Origin: Cytophagales bacterium
GTDB lineage: Bacteria > Bacteroidota > Bacteroidia > Cytophagales > Spirosomataceae
Direction of reading: 5' to 3'
Length of the DNA: 13,928 nucleotides
Assembly: GCA_013205605.1 (NCBI GenBank)
Contig: JABMMK010000174.1
Location: 1-13,928, forward strand
Below, piece by piece: positions 12,868 to 13,928 of the stretch (position 1 is its first letter; every line of letters begins with the position of its first letter). The notes below the pieces were generated by a model. That model saw nothing but the letters and a program-made list of their open reading frames with translations. It was not told the DNA's origin and ran no database searches. The translations under genes were made by a program, and so were the position numbers.

Positions 12868-13287
12868 TTATTCTGAATAATCTCTACGTACCACAAACTT
12901 TGTACGCATCGGTAATTTTTGAGCGGCTAAACGTAATGCCTCCTGAGCTAAAGCTAAAGGAACACCTGCCGATTCAAACAAAATTGTTCCTGGGCGTACA
13001 TTGGCAACCCAATATTCCGGAGCTCCCTTTCCCTTACCCATACGAACCTCAGCAGGTTTTTTGGTAATTACTTTGTCTGGAAAAATACGAATCCATACTT
13101 GGCCTTCACGTTTCATGGCACGAGTGACCGAAATACGAGCAGCCTCAATTTGACGCGCTGTGATTCGACCCGGCTCTAACGATTTAATGGCAAATGATCC
13201 AAAATCAATTTCGTGTCCACGAGTAGCAACGCCTCTTACGCGGCCTTTCTGCGACTTACGAAATTTGGTTCTTTTAGGTTGTAACAT
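12868..13287 (-). CDS. rplP: 50S ribosomal protein L16
   Basis: L16 is a late-assembling 50S protein that organises the A-site region near helix 38 and helix 89. The protein has 139 residues. It starts MLQPKRTKFRKSQKGRVRGV and has TRGHEIDFGSFAIKSLEPGR, ITARQIEAARISVTRAMKRE and GQVWIRIFPDKVITKKPAE. The RMGKGKGAPEYWVANVRPGT block and the end RTKFVVRRDYSE complete the signature. The gene lies 35 nt after rpsC and just before rpmC, the S10-operon order. Confidence 0.98.
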   Translation of the reverse strand: MLQPKRTKFRKSQKGRVRGVATRGHEIDFGSFAIKSLEPGRITARQIEAARISVTRAMKREGQVWIRIFPDKVITKKPAEVRMGKGKGAPEYWVANVRPGTILFESAGVPLALAQEALRLAAQKLPMRTKFVVRRDYSE

Positions 13288-13322
13288 CTTATTAAAAGTC
13301 TAATATCTAAATCAAATATATT

Positions 13323-13928
13323 TTAGCGCTTTCCTCCACGACCGCGATTTGCAGCGCCAGCACCTGGTTTATTGCGATCTCCACCTGCATCAGGTGCACC
13401 TTCAGGACGTCTACGACCTCCTCTGCGATCATCATCACGGCCACGAGGACCACGATCACCTGGACGAGAATCAGCCGAAGTTGACTGCAAGCCCATGTTA
13501 GCGTTTGGTGACAAATCTGGCTTTCCAAAAATCTCTCCACGGAAAACCCATACTTTAATTCCAATCTTACCGTACACAGTTAATGCTTCTGAAATGGCAT
13601 AATCCACATCTGCACGTAATGTATGCAATGGAATACGACCCTCCTTATATCCCTCAGAACGAGCCATTTCAGCACCCCCTAAACGACCAGATAATTTCAA
13701 TTTAATTCCTTGAGCACCCACACGCATCGCTGAAGCAATCGCTTGTTTCATCGCACGACGGAAAGAAATACGAGCTTGTAATTGAGACGCAATCGCTTCA
13801 CCGATTAATTTAGCATCTATTTCAGGACGCTTAATCTCAAAGATGTTAATTTGAACATCTTTACCAGTGATTTTCTTTAACTCCTCTTTTACTTTATCCA
13901 CTTCAGCACCTTGCTTTCCAATAACCAC
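13323..13928 (-). CDS. rpsC: 30S ribosomal protein S3, C-terminal part (partial at 5' end)
   Basis: S3 lines the mRNA entry channel of the 30S head. The reading frame is open to the window edge, so the true start lies outside; about 201 codons are visible. The KH-domain end VIGKQGAEVDKVKEELKK opens the fragment, followed by the S3 C-domain (FRRAMKQAIASAMRVGAQGI, KLKLSGRLGGAEMARSEGYK and EGRIPLHTLRADVDYA). The family domain ends near KVWVFRGEIFG. A further tail of about 65 residues follows, rich in Arg, Gly, Asp and Pro (PGDRGPRGRDDDRRGGRRR and a terminal NRGRGGKR). The tail looks disordered. Confidence 0.97.
   Translation of the reverse strand: MVIGKQGAEVDKVKEELKKITGKDVQINIFEIKRPEIDAKLIGEAIASQLQARISFRRAMKQAIASAMRVGAQGIKLKLSGRLGGAEMARSEGYKEGRIPLHTLRADVDYAISEALTVYGKIGIKVWVFRGEIFGKPDLSPNANMGLQSTSADSRPGDRGPRGRDDDRRGGRRRPEGAPDAGGDRNKPGAGAANRGRGGKR

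Noticed and set aside
13307..13564. An 85-codon open frame overlapping the end of rpsC on the same strand
   Set aside because: It is an alternative frame of the Arg/Gly-rich rpsC tail, with no family features and no separate start context.
1..13928. Search for mobile elements, CRISPR arrays, tRNA genes, phage or defence genes
   Set aside because: None seen: the window is fully accounted for by housekeeping genes with short gaps and no atypical islands.

Overview
This window holds one long ribosomal-protein gene cluster of a Bacteroidota bacterium, most likely from the Cytophagales side of the phylum. The evidence is the AT-rich sequence, the Bacteroidota-type L36 without its zinc site, A-rich start regions that almost never carry a Shine-Dalgarno sequence, the long acidic tail on L17, and carA directly after rplQ. 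The genus cannot be fixed from sequence reading alone.

From position 13928 down to 2012, 23 genes lie head to tail on the minus strand. In transcription order they are rpsC (partial, cut by the window edge), rplP, rpmC, rpsQ, rplN, rplX, rplE, rpsN, rpsH, rplF, rplR, rpsE, rpmD, rplO, secY, map, infA, rpmJ, rpsM, rpsK, rpsD, rpoA and rplQ. This is the fused S10-spc-alpha cluster. It supplies structural proteins of both ribosomal subunits, the SecY channel, N-terminal methionine removal, initiation factor IF-1 and the RNA polymerase alpha subunit. There is no adk between secY and map. Two short genes, rpmD and rpmJ, were read directly from the sequence. A hairpin with a T7 tract (1964-1991) closes the cluster on the minus strand. 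carA, for the small subunit of carbamoyl-phosphate synthase, follows at 1921-824 as a probable separate unit.

On the plus strand, positions 2-772 hold the C-terminal part of a conserved cytosolic protein of unknown function. Its gene converges on carA, and a perfect 12-bp hairpin (774-801) lies between them. No gene-free stretch exceeds about 110 bases.

The proteins are ordinary housekeeping ones, and no new accessory system is visible. The interesting signal is in the short gaps between genes. Many gaps carry a small hairpin whose base sits about 11-23 nt, often 13-16 nt, before the next start codon. The same 19-bp element occurs before both rplR and rplE. The 106-base gap before rpsD, the largest in the cluster, has a terminator-like hairpin with a T8 tract, a possible loop-to-downstream pairing, and a second hairpin next to the start, which could be an S4-type control region. 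The rplF leader carries an AAAGGAGG sequence too far from its start codon to act normally.
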